A DNA stretch of 64,000 bases from Hyphomicrobium_A sp044507625 (GCA_044507625.1 JBIQJE010000005.1:162885-226884); one strand, 5' to 3'. Positions 34,949 to 45,866 are shown, numbered from the stretch's first letter. The notes: generated by a model not told the origin, from the sequence alone. A program made the numbers and translations.

Positions 34949-35515
34949 TTAGAACGCGCTGCCCGGCTGTTTCAAAAACTCAATCTCGTCCGGCGTCGAG
35001 GGGCGCCCCAGGATTTCATTACGATGGGGGAAGCGCCCGAAACGTTCGATCACGTCGCGGTGGGCTTCAGCATAGCGCGTGTATTCGGCATCCCCCAGGG
35101 GCTCGATCAATTCCACCGCGCGAAGCTGATCGGCCAGCGCCTCGCTGTGCTCGAACGGCAAGTAAAGAAAAATCCGCCGCTCGAGGGGCACACGCTGATC
35201 GATGTGGAGCGCGATCGCCAGCCGCGCGATGGCGCGGGCGAGCTCATCGTAGGCAAACGCCTGGGGCGTGCCGCGATAGACGTTGCGGGTGAACTGGTCG
35301 AGCACGAGCAGGCTGGCGAGGAGGTGATCGGGGCTCGAGATCGAATCCTCGATTGCACGGCCATTGATCTCGCTGATCAACGGCGCAAAGCGGCTGCGGA
35401 TCTCTTCGTCGATCGCCGGGTCCCGTGCGAACCAGCCCGGGCGTCCGAGCTTGTCAAACCAGTAAGACAGTACATCGGCCACCCAGGCCGGATCGGAAGT
35501 CGCATTCGCCGTCAC
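34949..35515 (-). CDS. DUF924 family protein
   Basis: A 188-residue soluble helical protein of the DUF924 group, which has a TPR-like fold. Family signatures are VLSYWFDKLGRPGWFARDP, LDQFTRNVYRGTPQAFAYD and RFGRFPHRNEILGR. No biochemical function is established. It is 73 bp after the TfoX-like gene on the same strand and may be a distal part of the suf transcript, but the link is loose. Confidence 0.85.
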   Translation of the reverse strand: MTANATSDPAWVADVLSYWFDKLGRPGWFARDPAIDEEIRSRFAPLISEINGRAIEDSISSPDHLLASLLVLDQFTRNVYRGTPQAFAYDELARAIARLAIALHIDQRVPLERRIFLYLPFEHSEALADQLRAVELIEPLGDAEYTRYAEAHRDVIERFGRFPHRNEILGRPSTPDEIEFLKQPGSAF

Positions 35516-35588
35516 GTCTGTGCCTCGCCTTCTGCGTATCTATCGTCCCACCATAGGACGATGTGGAGTCGAAGGCATACCCCGCGCG

Positions 35589-35978
35589 TCACGATCGCCC
35601 GCTGCGCGATGGCGATTTGCGTGGCTTCGGCTTCTGACCTGCGCGTTTCGCCACAGCGAGCGCACGCAACGCCCAAACCTGCATCTCATCGGCGTCATCG
35701 AGAAGGCGGTCGGGCGCACGCCAGTAGGACGTCTCGATGCGCCGGCCCGCCCGCGTGAAGCTGAACGGGCTCAGGCCTTCGCTCTCGAACGCGCGGCGGC
35801 TCTCATCGTCGGTCTTGAGATAAAGCGCTTCCCCGATCACGAGGGCGAAGATCACCCCGTCCGCATAAAGACCGCTGCCGCTGAACATGCGGCGCGCGGA
35901 AACATCCAGCGCGCCGGCCAGCAAATCTTTCACGAGATCGATGAATTCAGCGCGCGCAGCCACATCGCGCGGAGCCAC
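35589..35978 (-). CDS. TfoX N-terminal domain protein
   Basis: A 129-residue protein consisting of one TfoX-N domain (VSARRMFSGSGLYADGVIFA, GEALYLKTD) with a basic tail (GQKPKPRKSPSRSGRS). In gammaproteobacteria full-length TfoX activates competence genes; this single-domain form lacks the C-terminal domain, so a competence role should not be assumed. It starts 15 bp after the sufA stop and is probably read through from the suf operon. Confidence 0.8.
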   Translation of the reverse strand: MAPRDVAARAEFIDLVKDLLAGALDVSARRMFSGSGLYADGVIFALVIGEALYLKTDDESRRAFESEGLSPFSFTRAGRRIETSYWRAPDRLLDDADEMQVWALRALAVAKRAGQKPKPRKSPSRSGRS

Positions 35979-35993
35979 GGGAGGCCGCTCCGG

Positions 35994-36380
35994 TCACTCG
36001 GTGCGGGCGGGGGCGTGCGTCTCGGCGGCGGGAACGAGATTGACGCTTTCGCCGCAACCGCAGGCGCCGCGCTGATTCGGATTGTTGAAGACGAACTGGC
36101 TCGAAAGCTTGTCGGTCTTGAAGTCCATCTCGGTGCCGAGCAGATACATGATGGCCGCCGGCTCGATGAGCAGAATGGCGCCGTCCTGCTCCACGACCTC
36201 CTCGTGCGCGCCCTTCTCCTCGGCGACGGTCATCGTGTATTCCATGCCCGCGCAGCCGCCCTTCTTGACACCAATCCGCAGGCCGAGCGCTTTCGGATTG
36301 GATTCCATCAGCGAGCGGACGCGGCGGACGGCGGCGTCGGTCAAGGTTACGACTTTTGGCATCATGCGCAGGGTGGGCAT
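35994..36380 (-). CDS. sufA: HesB/IscA-type iron-sulfur carrier (SufA)
   Basis: A 128-residue A-type carrier with the three cluster cysteines Cys43 (KGGCAGMEY), Cys107 and Cys109 (GACGCGES). It would receive clusters from the SufBCD scaffold and pass them to apoproteins. Several ATGs lie near the start; 36380 was chosen because AGGA is nine bases upstream, but 36410 or 36362 are possible. It follows sufT on the same strand with a 74-bp gap. Confidence 0.88.
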   Translation of the reverse strand: MPTLRMMPKVVTLTDAAVRRVRSLMESNPKALGLRIGVKKGGCAGMEYTMTVAEEKGAHEEVVEQDGAILLIEPAAIMYLLGTEMDFKTDKLSSQFVFNNPNQRGACGCGESVNLVPAAETHAPARTE

Positions 36381-36454
36381 CGCGGTCATCCTGATATGTG
36401 TCAGACCCACATATAGTCAGCGTCGGGCGATTGCGAAACCGCTGTGTTTTGGAA

Positions 36455-36955
36455 TTAGAACATGTTGAGGGCGAGACGCGCCTCGTCCGACATGCGGCCC
36501 ATGTCCCACGGGGGGTCGAATGTCATGGTGACGGTGGTATTGGCCACCCCCGGCACCGCATTTACCGCGTTCTCCACCCACTTCGGCATCTCGCCCGCGA
36601 CCGGACAGCCGGGGGCGGTGAGCGTCATGGTGATGGCGACGTTGCGGTCGTTGTCGACGTCGACGGTGTAGATCAGCCCGAGCTCGTAGATGTCGGCCGG
36701 AATTTCCGGATCGTAGACCGTCTTGAGGGCGGCGATGATGTCGCCGAGCAGCTGGTCCTCCCCCGGATCGGTCACCTCCTCCATGGGCGCGCCAGCGTCT
36801 TCGGGCTTGCCGGCGTCCTGTCCAGGATCAGCCGAGGCTTGCACGTCGCGCGGGGTCACGAACGCGGCCTCCGCCGGCGAAAGCTCCGGTGCGCCAGGCG
36901 CGCGCGTGTCGGCGGATGTCACGCCGGCTTCGGTCTCGATCGTTTTGCCATCCAT
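36455..36955 (-). CDS. sufT: SufT family Fe-S assembly protein (DUF59)
   Basis: A 166-residue protein whose last 100 residues are a MIP18/DUF59 domain with DPEIPADIYELGLIY and TLTAPGCPVAGEMP. SufT helps maturation of Fe-S proteins under high demand. The first 65 residues form an acidic, disordered extension (DPGQDAGKPEDAGAP) that is longer than in many relatives. It lies 10 bp downstream of sufS in the operon. Confidence 0.9.
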   Translation of the reverse strand: MDGKTIETEAGVTSADTRAPGAPELSPAEAAFVTPRDVQASADPGQDAGKPEDAGAPMEEVTDPGEDQLLGDIIAALKTVYDPEIPADIYELGLIYTVDVDNDRNVAITMTLTAPGCPVAGEMPKWVENAVNAVPGVANTTVTMTFDPPWDMGRMSDEARLALNMF

Positions 36956-36965
36956 GGCGATGCCC

Positions 36966-38258
36966 TCACGCGAACAGCTCGTGCGCGCGCTCCAGCGCGG
37001 CGACGAGCGCGTCCACTTCCTGCTTTGTGTTGTACATGGCGAATGATGCCCGGGCGACGGCCGTCACCCCGAGGCGCTCCATCAGCGGCTGAGCGCAGTG
37101 ATGGCCGGCACGGACGGCGACGCCCGAGCGGTCGACGATGGTGGCGATGTCATGGGCGTGTAGCCCATCCATGGTGAAGGAGACGATCGCGCCCTTTCCG
37201 GGCGAGGCGCCGTAAATCTTCAGCCACGGCAGGTCGGCGAGGCGTGCGTGCGCATAGCTGCGTAGCTCGCTTTCGTGCCGTGCGATGTTCTCACGTCCGA
37301 CCTGCATCATGTAATTGAGCGCGGCGCCAAGGCCGATGGCCTCCACGATCGCGGGCGTGCCGGCTTCGAATTTGTGCGGTGTCTTTCCGTACGTGATGGC
37401 ATCGACCGAAACATGCTCGATCATGCCGCCGCCGCCCTGATAGGGCCGCATGGCGTCGAGGTAAGCCTTCTTGCCGTACAGCGCGCCGATGCCCGAGGGC
37501 CCGTAGGTCTTGTGGCCGGTGAACACGTAGAAGTCGGCGTCGAGCTCCTGCACATCGACGGGCAGATGCACCGCCGACTGGCTGCCATCCACGAGCACGG
37601 GGATGCCGCGGGCGTGCGCGAGGCGGATGACCTCTCGCACCGGCACCAGAGTTCCCGTCACGTTCGACATCTGGGTGATGGCGACGATCTTGGTGCGGGA
37701 GGTGAGGAGCCGCTCGAACTCCTCCAGCAGAAATTCGCCGCTGTCGGAGATGGGCGCCCACTTCAATACCGCGCCGCGCCGCTCGCGCAGGAAGTGCCAC
37801 GGAACGATGTTGGAGTGGTGCTCCAAGATCGACAGCACGATCTCGTCGCCTTCGCCGAAGGTTGAGCCGAAGGAATCGGCGACGAGATTGATCGCGGCGG
37901 TGGCGTTGCGCGTGAAGATGATCTCGTCGGCGCTTTCCGCATTGAGGAAGCGCCGCACGGTTTCGCGCGCTTCCTCGAAGTGCTGCGTCGCGGTGTTCGA
38001 GAGATAGTGCAGACCCCGGTGGACGTTGGCGTATTCGAAGCGATTGACATGGTCCATCGCTTCGATCACCGAGCGAGGCTTCTGGGCGGAGGCCGCGTTG
38101 TCCAGATAGACGAGCGGCTTGCCGTAGACCTCGCGATAGAGGATCGGGAAATCGGAGCGGATAGCCTCGACATCGAACGGCGCCGTGTTGCCGGCCACTG
38201 CGCGCGCGGCCTCACGCCGATCGCTCACTTCGCCCATTTCCCGTGTCCTCGTCTCCAT
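36966..38258 (-). CDS. sufS: Cysteine desulfurase SufS
   Basis: A 430-residue PLP enzyme that takes sulfur from cysteine for cluster assembly. The PLP lysine is in FTGHKTYGPSGIG and the catalytic cysteine in RAGHHCAQPLMERLGV, the class II (SufS/CsdA) pattern. AGGAGGG seven bases before 38258 sets the start; the longer frame is rejected. It starts 14 bp after sufD. No SufE or SufU partner is seen in the window. Confidence 0.93.
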   Translation of the reverse strand: METRTREMGEVSDRREAARAVAGNTAPFDVEAIRSDFPILYREVYGKPLVYLDNAASAQKPRSVIEAMDHVNRFEYANVHRGLHYLSNTATQHFEEARETVRRFLNAESADEIIFTRNATAAINLVADSFGSTFGEGDEIVLSILEHHSNIVPWHFLRERRGAVLKWAPISDSGEFLLEEFERLLTSRTKIVAITQMSNVTGTLVPVREVIRLAHARGIPVLVDGSQSAVHLPVDVQELDADFYVFTGHKTYGPSGIGALYGKKAYLDAMRPYQGGGGMIEHVSVDAITYGKTPHKFEAGTPAIVEAIGLGAALNYMMQVGRENIARHESELRSYAHARLADLPWLKIYGASPGKGAIVSFTMDGLHAHDIATIVDRSGVAVRAGHHCAQPLMERLGVTAVARASFAMYNTKQEVDALVAALERAHELFA

Positions 38259-38272
38259 GGGGAACCCTCCTA

Positions 38273-39619
38273 TCAGGCGGCGCCCTTGCGGGGCTCCTCC
38301 ATGTGCAGCCAATCGCGGGCGATCTGCGCCAGCGCTCCGCGCACGTCCTCGCGCTCGATCTTCTCCAGCGCCTCGCCGATGAACGATTTGATCAGCAGCA
38401 CCCGCGCCTGGTGCAGCGGGATGCCCCGCGACCGGCAGTAGAACAGCAGATCCTCATCGAGATCGGCGCTGGTGGAGCCGTGACCGCACACGACGTCGTC
38501 GGCGTAGATCTCGAGCTCGGGTTTGGAATCGAACTCGCAATCCTGCGATAGCATCAGCACCTGGGCCATCTGCTTGCCGTCGGTCTTCTGGGCATCCTGG
38601 CGCACGATCACCTTGCCCTGGAAGATGCCGCGCGCGTGGTCGTCAAGCACGCCCTTGAACAGCTCCCGGCTGGTGCAGTTGGGCACGGCATGATCGACCA
38701 CCAGGGTGGTGTCGATATGCTCGCCGTGGCGGGCGAGGAAGGTGCCGGAAAGGTCCAGATCGCCGCCCTTGCCTGCGAACGTGACAGCCATCTCGTTGCG
38801 GGCGAGTGCCGTGCCCGCGGTGAAGTGGAAGCCGCGATAACCGGCATCGGGGCCAAGCTCGACGAGCCAGTTGGCAAGATGCACGCCACCGCCCGCTTCG
38901 AGCGTCGTCTTGATGTGAGCGAGGCGCGCGCCCTTACCGACGACGACCTTGCTCGCCGTGTTGAGCTGATACTCCTTCGCCGCGGACGGCAGCTTGAGGA
39001 ACGCCTCGATCACCGTTGCCTCGGCGCCTTCGCCGATACGCACGACGTTGCGCGTGGTGGTGTAAGAGGCCGACGGATCGGCGCGCAGGGCGACGATCAG
39101 CACGGGACGATCTAGGGTTGCGCCTGGCGCGATGTCGATGACGGCGCCGTCACCGGCATAGGCGATATTCAACGCAACGATGGCGTTATCGTCGCTGCGG
39201 CTCGCATCCAGCAGCTCGACGGCGCTTGTGTCGCTGTCGAGTAGCGTTGCGAGCGAAGCAACGGACACGCCGCCATCGGCGACCAGGGCCGACAGATCAG
39301 GAGCATAGCGCCCATCGACGAACACCACGCGGTGCGCGGGAACGGCGGCAAGCGGACCGAGCGCGGCTTCGACATCCTGCTGCGTGGGCATCGGCGCCTT
39401 ACCCGAAGACGCGGGCAGCAGCTCCTTCATCAGGTTGCGCAGGTCGGTGTACTTCCACTCCTCGATACGCCGATGCGGCAGACCGAGGGCGCTGAACCGG
39501 CCTATGGCATTGAGGCGCAGCTTGCGGATTTCGGCGCTCCCCGGCAGGGCGGCGGCCCTGTCGGCGAATGCTTCGCTCAGCGTTTGCTCAGCCTTCGTTT
39601 TCAACACTGCTACGTTCAT
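38273..39619 (-). CDS. sufD: Fe-S cluster assembly protein SufD
   Basis: A 448-residue beta-helix subunit of the SufBC2D scaffold. Typical segments are RRIEEWKYTDLRNLM near the N-terminus and, towards the end, ADDVVCGHGSTSADLDEDLL and YCRSRGIPLHQAR. The ATG at 39619 has GGAGG upstream and gives the usual length. A second possible start at 39781, just after the sufC stop, would add 54 residues that contain a repetitive Ser/Ala/Glu/Gly stretch and is judged less likely. Confidence 0.9.
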   Translation of the reverse strand: MNVAVLKTKAEQTLSEAFADRAAALPGSAEIRKLRLNAIGRFSALGLPHRRIEEWKYTDLRNLMKELLPASSGKAPMPTQQDVEAALGPLAAVPAHRVVFVDGRYAPDLSALVADGGVSVASLATLLDSDTSAVELLDASRSDDNAIVALNIAYAGDGAVIDIAPGATLDRPVLIVALRADPSASYTTTRNVVRIGEGAEATVIEAFLKLPSAAKEYQLNTASKVVVGKGARLAHIKTTLEAGGGVHLANWLVELGPDAGYRGFHFTAGTALARNEMAVTFAGKGGDLDLSGTFLARHGEHIDTTLVVDHAVPNCTSRELFKGVLDDHARGIFQGKVIVRQDAQKTDGKQMAQVLMLSQDCEFDSKPELEIYADDVVCGHGSTSADLDEDLLFYCRSRGIPLHQARVLLIKSFIGEALEKIEREDVRGALAQIARDWLHMEEPRKGAA

Positions 39620-39644
39620 TTCGCGCCTCCCCGGCGCCTGTTGT

Positions 39645-39725
39645 GTGCGTGTATCGGCCTTGGCACTTGCACCGCCTTCGGCGGAGGCACTCGCACCGCC
39701 TTCGGCGGAGGCACTCGTACCGCCT
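39645..39725. repeat. 24-nt tandem repeats in the sufC-sufD spacer
   Basis: The unit CACTCGCACCGCCTTCGGCGGAGG-like (24 nt) occurs two to three times with small changes. Each holds a short CCGCC-TT-GGCGG hairpin. If translated in the sufD frame it would read SASAEGGA repeats, but the stronger sufD start lies downstream of it. Confidence 0.7.
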
Positions 39726-39782
39726 CCAGCGGGCTGTGCGGCCGCGCGCAAAACATCTCCACCTGAAACATCGCGCTGCATG

Positions 39783-40538
<756 letters not shown>

Positions 40539-40602
40539 TCCAGCTACTTTCTATCTACGTTCGCCGAGCGCCGACTCGGTCAGGCCTTCATTCAAATCTC
40601 TC

Positions 40603-40620
40603 TGCGGCGAGCGCCGCAGC
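40603..40620 (-). other. Hairpin in the sufB-sufC spacer
   Basis: CTGCGGCG-AG-CGCCGCAG is a perfect 8-bp inverted repeat in the 98-bp spacer, just past the sufB stop. Without a T-run it is more likely an mRNA-processing or stabilising stem than a terminator. Confidence 0.5.
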
Positions 40621-40636
40621 CGTATGACGTCACCCG

Positions 40637-42106
<1,470 letters not shown>

Positions 42107-42139
42107 TCCTCTACCCTTTCAACGTCTCAATCTTTGACA

Positions 42140-43267
42140 TCACGCGGCGAGCGCCGTTCCACCTGCTGCCTTCTGCCAAGCCGCCAGGAAGGCGGCGATA
42201 TCGTCTGCTGTCGTTGCGTAACCGAGGCTCACGCGCACCGCCGAGGCGGTGATGCCGGAGCCCAAACCCATTGCCGCGAGCACCGTGTTGGCGCCGATCT
42301 TGCCGGACGAGCATGCGGCCCCGGAGCTGATCGCGACGCCGTCGAGATCCATGCGGATCACGAGCGTCTCGGACGGCTTGCCGGCGACCGCGATGCACGC
42401 GGTATTGGCGATGCGCGGGCTGTCGCGCCCGATGATGACGGCGTCCGGCGTCGCGGCCATGACACCTTCCTCGAGCGTTTCGCGCAGTGCAGCGATACGC
42501 GCGGCGCCGGCCAATTCCCGTGCGACCTCCACGGCGGCGGCGCCAAAGCCGGCGATGCCGGCGACATTCTCCGTGCCGCCGCGGCGGCGGCGCTCCTGGC
42601 CGCCGCCCTGGATCAGCGCGGGGAGGCTGGTGCCGTCGCGAACGACGAGCGCGCCAACGCCGCGCGGGCCGCCCAGCTTGTGGGCGGAAATCGTGAGCGT
42701 GTCGGCGCCGAGCGCGGCGAAGTCCAGCGGCACGCGGCCCGGTCCCTGCACCGCGTCGACATGCAGCGCGATGTTGAGCTCGCGCGCGAGCCCGGCCGCT
42801 TCCGCCACCGGCTGAATGACGCCGGTTTCATTGTTGGCCAGCATGACGCTCAGGAGCGCGCGGCCGCCCGCCGATGCCTCGGCGAGCGCGCCTTTCGCGG
42901 CCGAAAGATCGACGCGGCCATCGGACGTTGCCGGCAGCGCGATGATCTTGGCGCCGCAGGCGCGCGCTGGCGCCAGCACCGATTCGTGCTCGATGGCGGA
43001 GACGCAAATCGTCTTCCAGCCCGCTTCGATGGCGCAGTTGTTGGCTTCCGTCGCGCCGCTGGTGAACACGATCTCGCTCGGCTTGGCGCCGATGAGCGCC
43101 GCCACTTGCTCGCGCGCCGTCTCAATGATGGCGCGCACGCGGCGGCCTTCGGCGTGCACCGACGATGGATTGCCGAACGCATCGTGAGCCGCGAGCATGG
43201 CCATGCGTGCTGCGGGCCGCAGGGGAGCGGACGCGTTATAATCCAGATAGGTGCGCTGCTGCGTCAT
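42140..43267 (-). CDS. Cysteine desulfurase, IscS/NifS-type
   Basis: A 375-residue PLP enzyme of class I: YLDYNASAPLRPAAR at the N-terminus, PLP lysine in TISAHKLGGPRG, and the active loop cysteine in SSGAACSSG. It donates sulfur for cluster or tRNA thiolation. Its ATG overlaps the TGA of iscR (ATGA at 43264-43267). This is the first of two cysteine desulfurases in the same operon, the other being sufS, as in other Hyphomicrobiales suf loci (sufS2-type). Confidence 0.9.
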   Translation of the reverse strand: MTQQRTYLDYNASAPLRPAARMAMLAAHDAFGNPSSVHAEGRRVRAIIETAREQVAALIGAKPSEIVFTSGATEANNCAIEAGWKTICVSAIEHESVLAPARACGAKIIALPATSDGRVDLSAAKGALAEASAGGRALLSVMLANNETGVIQPVAEAAGLARELNIALHVDAVQGPGRVPLDFAALGADTLTISAHKLGGPRGVGALVVRDGTSLPALIQGGGQERRRRGGTENVAGIAGFGAAAVEVARELAGAARIAALRETLEEGVMAATPDAVIIGRDSPRIANTACIAVAGKPSETLVIRMDLDGVAISSGAACSSGKIGANTVLAAMGLGSGITASAVRVSLGYATTADDIAAFLAAWQKAAGGTALAA

Positions 43268-43740
43268 CGGGCGACGAACTCCGGTTCGCGCTGCGCTGGC
43301 GAAGCGCCCGTCAGCCCACTGGCCGTCTTGCCGGCCGGGATACCGTCGATCACTTCCTGGAGCGTGACGTTCGCGAGGAACGCCACGATATGCGCGCCGA
43401 GCGCGTGCCACAGACCGTGCGTCAAGCAACGCCGGTCGCCGAGGCATCCTGTCTCACTGTCGAGGCAGCGGGTGAGCCGCGTCTCCTCTTCGACGGCGCG
43501 CATGATCTCGTCGATATGGATTTCGCTCGCGGGGCGCGCCAACACGTAGCCGCCGGAACGGCCGCGCGCGCTCTCGACGAGGCCTGCGCGTCGCAGGCGC
43601 AGGAAGATCTGCTCAAGGTAAGCAAGAGACAGCTCCTGCCGCTCGGAGATGGCAGAAAGCGGCATCGCGCCGTCGGCCCCGTACTTGGCGAGGTCGGCCA
43701 TGGCCATCACCGCGTAACGCGCTTTGGTGTTCAGCTCCAC
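43264..43740 (-). CDS. iscR: Rrf2 family Fe-S-sensing regulator (IscR-like)
   Basis: A 158-residue Rrf2-type repressor. The winged helix (LNTKARYAVMAMADLA, SLAYLEQIFLRLRRAGLVES, RGRSGGYVLARP) is followed by the cluster ligands Cys92, Cys99, Cys105 and probably His108; the first gap is six residues, one more than in E. coli IscR. The start is taken as GTG at 43740 with GGAGG upstream; an ATG at 43761 would add seven residues. It heads the suf operon and probably senses Fe-S status to adjust it. Confidence 0.88.
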   Translation of the reverse strand: MELNTKARYAVMAMADLAKYGADGAMPLSAISERQELSLAYLEQIFLRLRRAGLVESARGRSGGYVLARPASEIHIDEIMRAVEEETRLTRCLDSETGCLGDRRCLTHGLWHALGAHIVAFLANVTLQEVIDGIPAGKTASGLTGASPAQREPEFVAR

Positions 43741-43843
43741 GCCCTGTTCCTCCACGACCACCGCCCGGCCCGATCACGGGTGCTTTCTCTTGCAATCGGC
43801 ACCGGGCCGTGTGCTAAGAAGCGCCACCGTCAATGGGCTTGGA

Positions 43844-43857
43844 CTGATCGAGATCAG
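43844..43857. promoter_or_regulatory. Palindrome between iscR and alpha/beta hydrolase genes
   Basis: CTGATC-GA-GATCAG is a perfect inverted repeat in the divergent promoter region, about 100 bp upstream of iscR. It could be a second operator for the IscR-like protein or another regulator; no consensus was matched. Confidence 0.4.
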
Positions 43858-43865
43858 GCCAAGTT

Positions 43866-43884
43866 CTTTCGAACGGTTCTAAAG
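43866..43884 (-). promoter_or_regulatory. Irr-box-like palindrome upstream of the iscR-suf operon
   Basis: On the minus strand CTTTAGAAC-C-GTTCGAAAG is a 19-bp inverted repeat with one mismatch. It fits the Irr box (ICE) pattern TTTAGAA-N3-TTCTAAA with one deviation. Irr controls iron and haem genes in Hyphomicrobiales, including suf loci, so iron-dependent control of this operon is likely. Confidence 0.6.
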
Positions 43885-44017
43885 TCTGTAGGAATATGAA
43901 AATTCCGAGCCCACAAGTCAAGGTTTGGGTGAGCCCCAATCCACGGCCTGTCTAGGCTCCGCCGCGCGCTCCGGCGCGGAAGGCCCATCCGCAGCCCCCT
44001 CAAGAACTGGAATCGCG

Positions 44018-44779
44018 ATGCCCGAATTGATCATCAATGGGCCAGCGGGCCGTCTAGAAGCCCGCTACCACCATGAATCTGCGAACGATAGTCCCATCGC
44101 GCTGATCCTGCACCCGCACCCGCAGTTCGGCGGGACGATGAACAATCAAGTCGTCTACACGCTCTATCACACCTTCGTGGAGCGGGGCTTCTCGGTGCTG
44201 CGCTTCAACTTCCGCGGGGTCGGCCGCAGCCAGGGAATCTGGGACGGCGGCCCGGGCGAGCTTTCCGACGCCGCCTCCGCGCTCGACTGGCTGCAGATCG
44301 TGAAGCCGGACGCCAAGAGCTGCTGGATCGCGGGCGTCTCGTTCGGCACCTGGATCGCCATGCAGCTCCTGATGCGCCGTCCCGAGGTGGAAGGCTTCAT
44401 CTGCGTGGCGCCGCCGTCGAACCTTTATGATTTCTCGTTCCTGGCCCCGTGTCCCTCGTCCGGCCTGATGATCAATGGCGACAAAGATCGCGTGGTGCCG
44501 TCCAACTCGGTCGCCGAGCTGTCCCAGCGCCTCAAGACGCAACGGGGCATCAAGATCACACACCAGGTCATCCCGGGCGCGAACCACTTCTTCGAGAACA
44601 AGACCGAAGACCTGAAGGAAGCCGTCGGTGCTTACGTCGATGCGCGCATGGAGCAGGCGGAAATCGACCGCGCCAACGAGAAAGAGCGCGAGCGCGAGAA
44701 AGAGCGCGAACGCCAGCGCCAGCGCGAGGTCGAGCGCCAGGAGGATCCGGGTGATGTCGATGACAGCGGCGATGACTGA
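44018..44779 (+). CDS. Alpha/beta hydrolase (COG2945-type) with charged tail
   Basis: A 253-residue hydrolase. Core 1-218: HPHPQFGGTMNN, RFNFRGVGRSQG, nucleophile Ser108 in GVSFG, Asp157 in GDKDRVV and His190 in GANHFF. The group contains small cytoplasmic esterase-like enzymes with unknown natural substrates. After residue 218 comes a highly charged helix built of Arg/Glu/Lys pairs and an acidic end (DPGDVDDSGDD), an extension not seen in short homologues. The start at 44018 is chosen to match family length; the 31 preceding residues look non-coding. Confidence 0.85.
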   Translation: MPELIINGPAGRLEARYHHESANDSPIALILHPHPQFGGTMNNQVVYTLYHTFVERGFSVLRFNFRGVGRSQGIWDGGPGELSDAASALDWLQIVKPDAKSCWIAGVSFGTWIAMQLLMRRPEVEGFICVAPPSNLYDFSFLAPCPSSGLMINGDKDRVVPSNSVAELSQRLKTQRGIKITHQVIPGANHFFENKTEDLKEAVGAYVDARMEQAEIDRANEKEREREKERERQRQREVERQEDPGDVDDSGDD

Positions 44780-44791
44780 CAGGCGGCCGGC

Positions 44792-45793
44792 GTGATCAGA
44801 ATGGCAGCACTGGTCATCGCAGGGCTGCTCGGATTGGCGGCCGCCGCCCTGGCAGCCGCATACTGGTACTCACTCGGCGTGCCCGGCGATAGCTACGCCG
44901 GGCCCGCGGTTCCCGTGACCACCGAAGAGCGCGAGCTTGCGATGCGTCTTCGCGGGCACGTGGAGGCCATTGCCAGCGAGCCTCACAACACGGCGCACTA
45001 TCCGGCGCTGGAACGCTCCGCGGCCTACATCGAAGGGGCACTTTCCTCCCTCGGGTATAGGCCGGCATCGCAGACCTGGGAGGTCGGCGGCAAGGCGGTG
45101 CGCAACATCTCCGTCACGCTCGATCCCCCCAATGCCGGCCCCCATACGCCAAGCATCGTCATCGGCGCGCATTACGATTCCTACGGCAATGCGCCGGGCG
45201 CGAACGACAACGGCAGCGGCTCGGCGGCGGTGATCGAGCTGGCGCGGCTTCTGAAGGATGCGCCGCTCACCGATACGCGCCTGCGGCTCGTGCTATTCGT
45301 CAACGAGGAGCCGCCGTACGATCGCACGCCGGACATGGGCAGCTATCGCTATGCCAAAAGCCTCAAGGATGCGGGCGAAAAGCTCGTCGGCATGATTTCG
45401 CTCGAAACGATCGGATCATTTTCCGATACGCCGGGATCGCAGCGCTATCCATTTCCGTTCAACCACGTCTTTCCGGACGTTGGGAATTTCGTCGCGTTCG
45501 TGGCCCTGCCGGGCGGGCGGACGTTCCTGCACGACGTGATCGGCAGCTTCCGCCGCAACACGCCGTTCCCCACCATCGGCGGCACGGCGCCGGATTCCAT
45601 TCCGGGCATCGGCTGGTCGGACCATTGGGCATTTTTCAAGCTCGGCTATCCGGCGATCATGGTTACCGATACTGCGCCCTTCCGATACCCGCATTATCAC
45701 ACGCCGCAGGACACGCCCGATAGGATCGACTACGACAAGCTCGCGCGCATCACTCTCGGCATCGCGGAGACAACCCGCGAGCTCCTGCACTGA
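44792..45793 (+). CDS. M28 family zinc aminopeptidase, membrane-anchored
   Basis: A 333-residue peptidase. An N-terminal membrane segment (residues 5-27) is followed by an M28 domain with the ligands His127 (GAHYDS), Asp139 (GANDNGSG), Glu172-Glu173 (FVNEEPP) and a C-terminal histidine in HYHTPQDT. It should act in the periplasm on short peptides. GTG at 44792 and ATG at 44801 are both possible starts. It begins 12 bp after the alpha/beta hydrolase gene, so they are likely one transcript. Confidence 0.87.
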   Translation: MIRMAALVIAGLLGLAAAALAAAYWYSLGVPGDSYAGPAVPVTTEERELAMRLRGHVEAIASEPHNTAHYPALERSAAYIEGALSSLGYRPASQTWEVGGKAVRNISVTLDPPNAGPHTPSIVIGAHYDSYGNAPGANDNGSGSAAVIELARLLKDAPLTDTRLRLVLFVNEEPPYDRTPDMGSYRYAKSLKDAGEKLVGMISLETIGSFSDTPGSQRYPFPFNHVFPDVGNFVAFVALPGGRTFLHDVIGSFRRNTPFPTIGGTAPDSIPGIGWSDHWAFFKLGYPAIMVTDTAPFRYPHYHTPQDTPDRIDYDKLARITLGIAETTRELLH

Positions 45794-45866
45794 CCGGCTG
45801 CCGCGAAGTTGCGGGTTGCACCCGGCGCGTAGAAGCTCGATGCATGCAGGCTCCGCGCGCGCAGGC

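Noticed and set aside
35589..35978. Competence regulator (full TfoX)
   Set aside because: Only the N-terminal domain is present, and no competence genes are near.
42140..43447. Longer start for the IscS-type desulfurase
   Set aside because: The 60 extra residues overlap iscR in another frame; the ATGA overlap start at 43267 fits the family.
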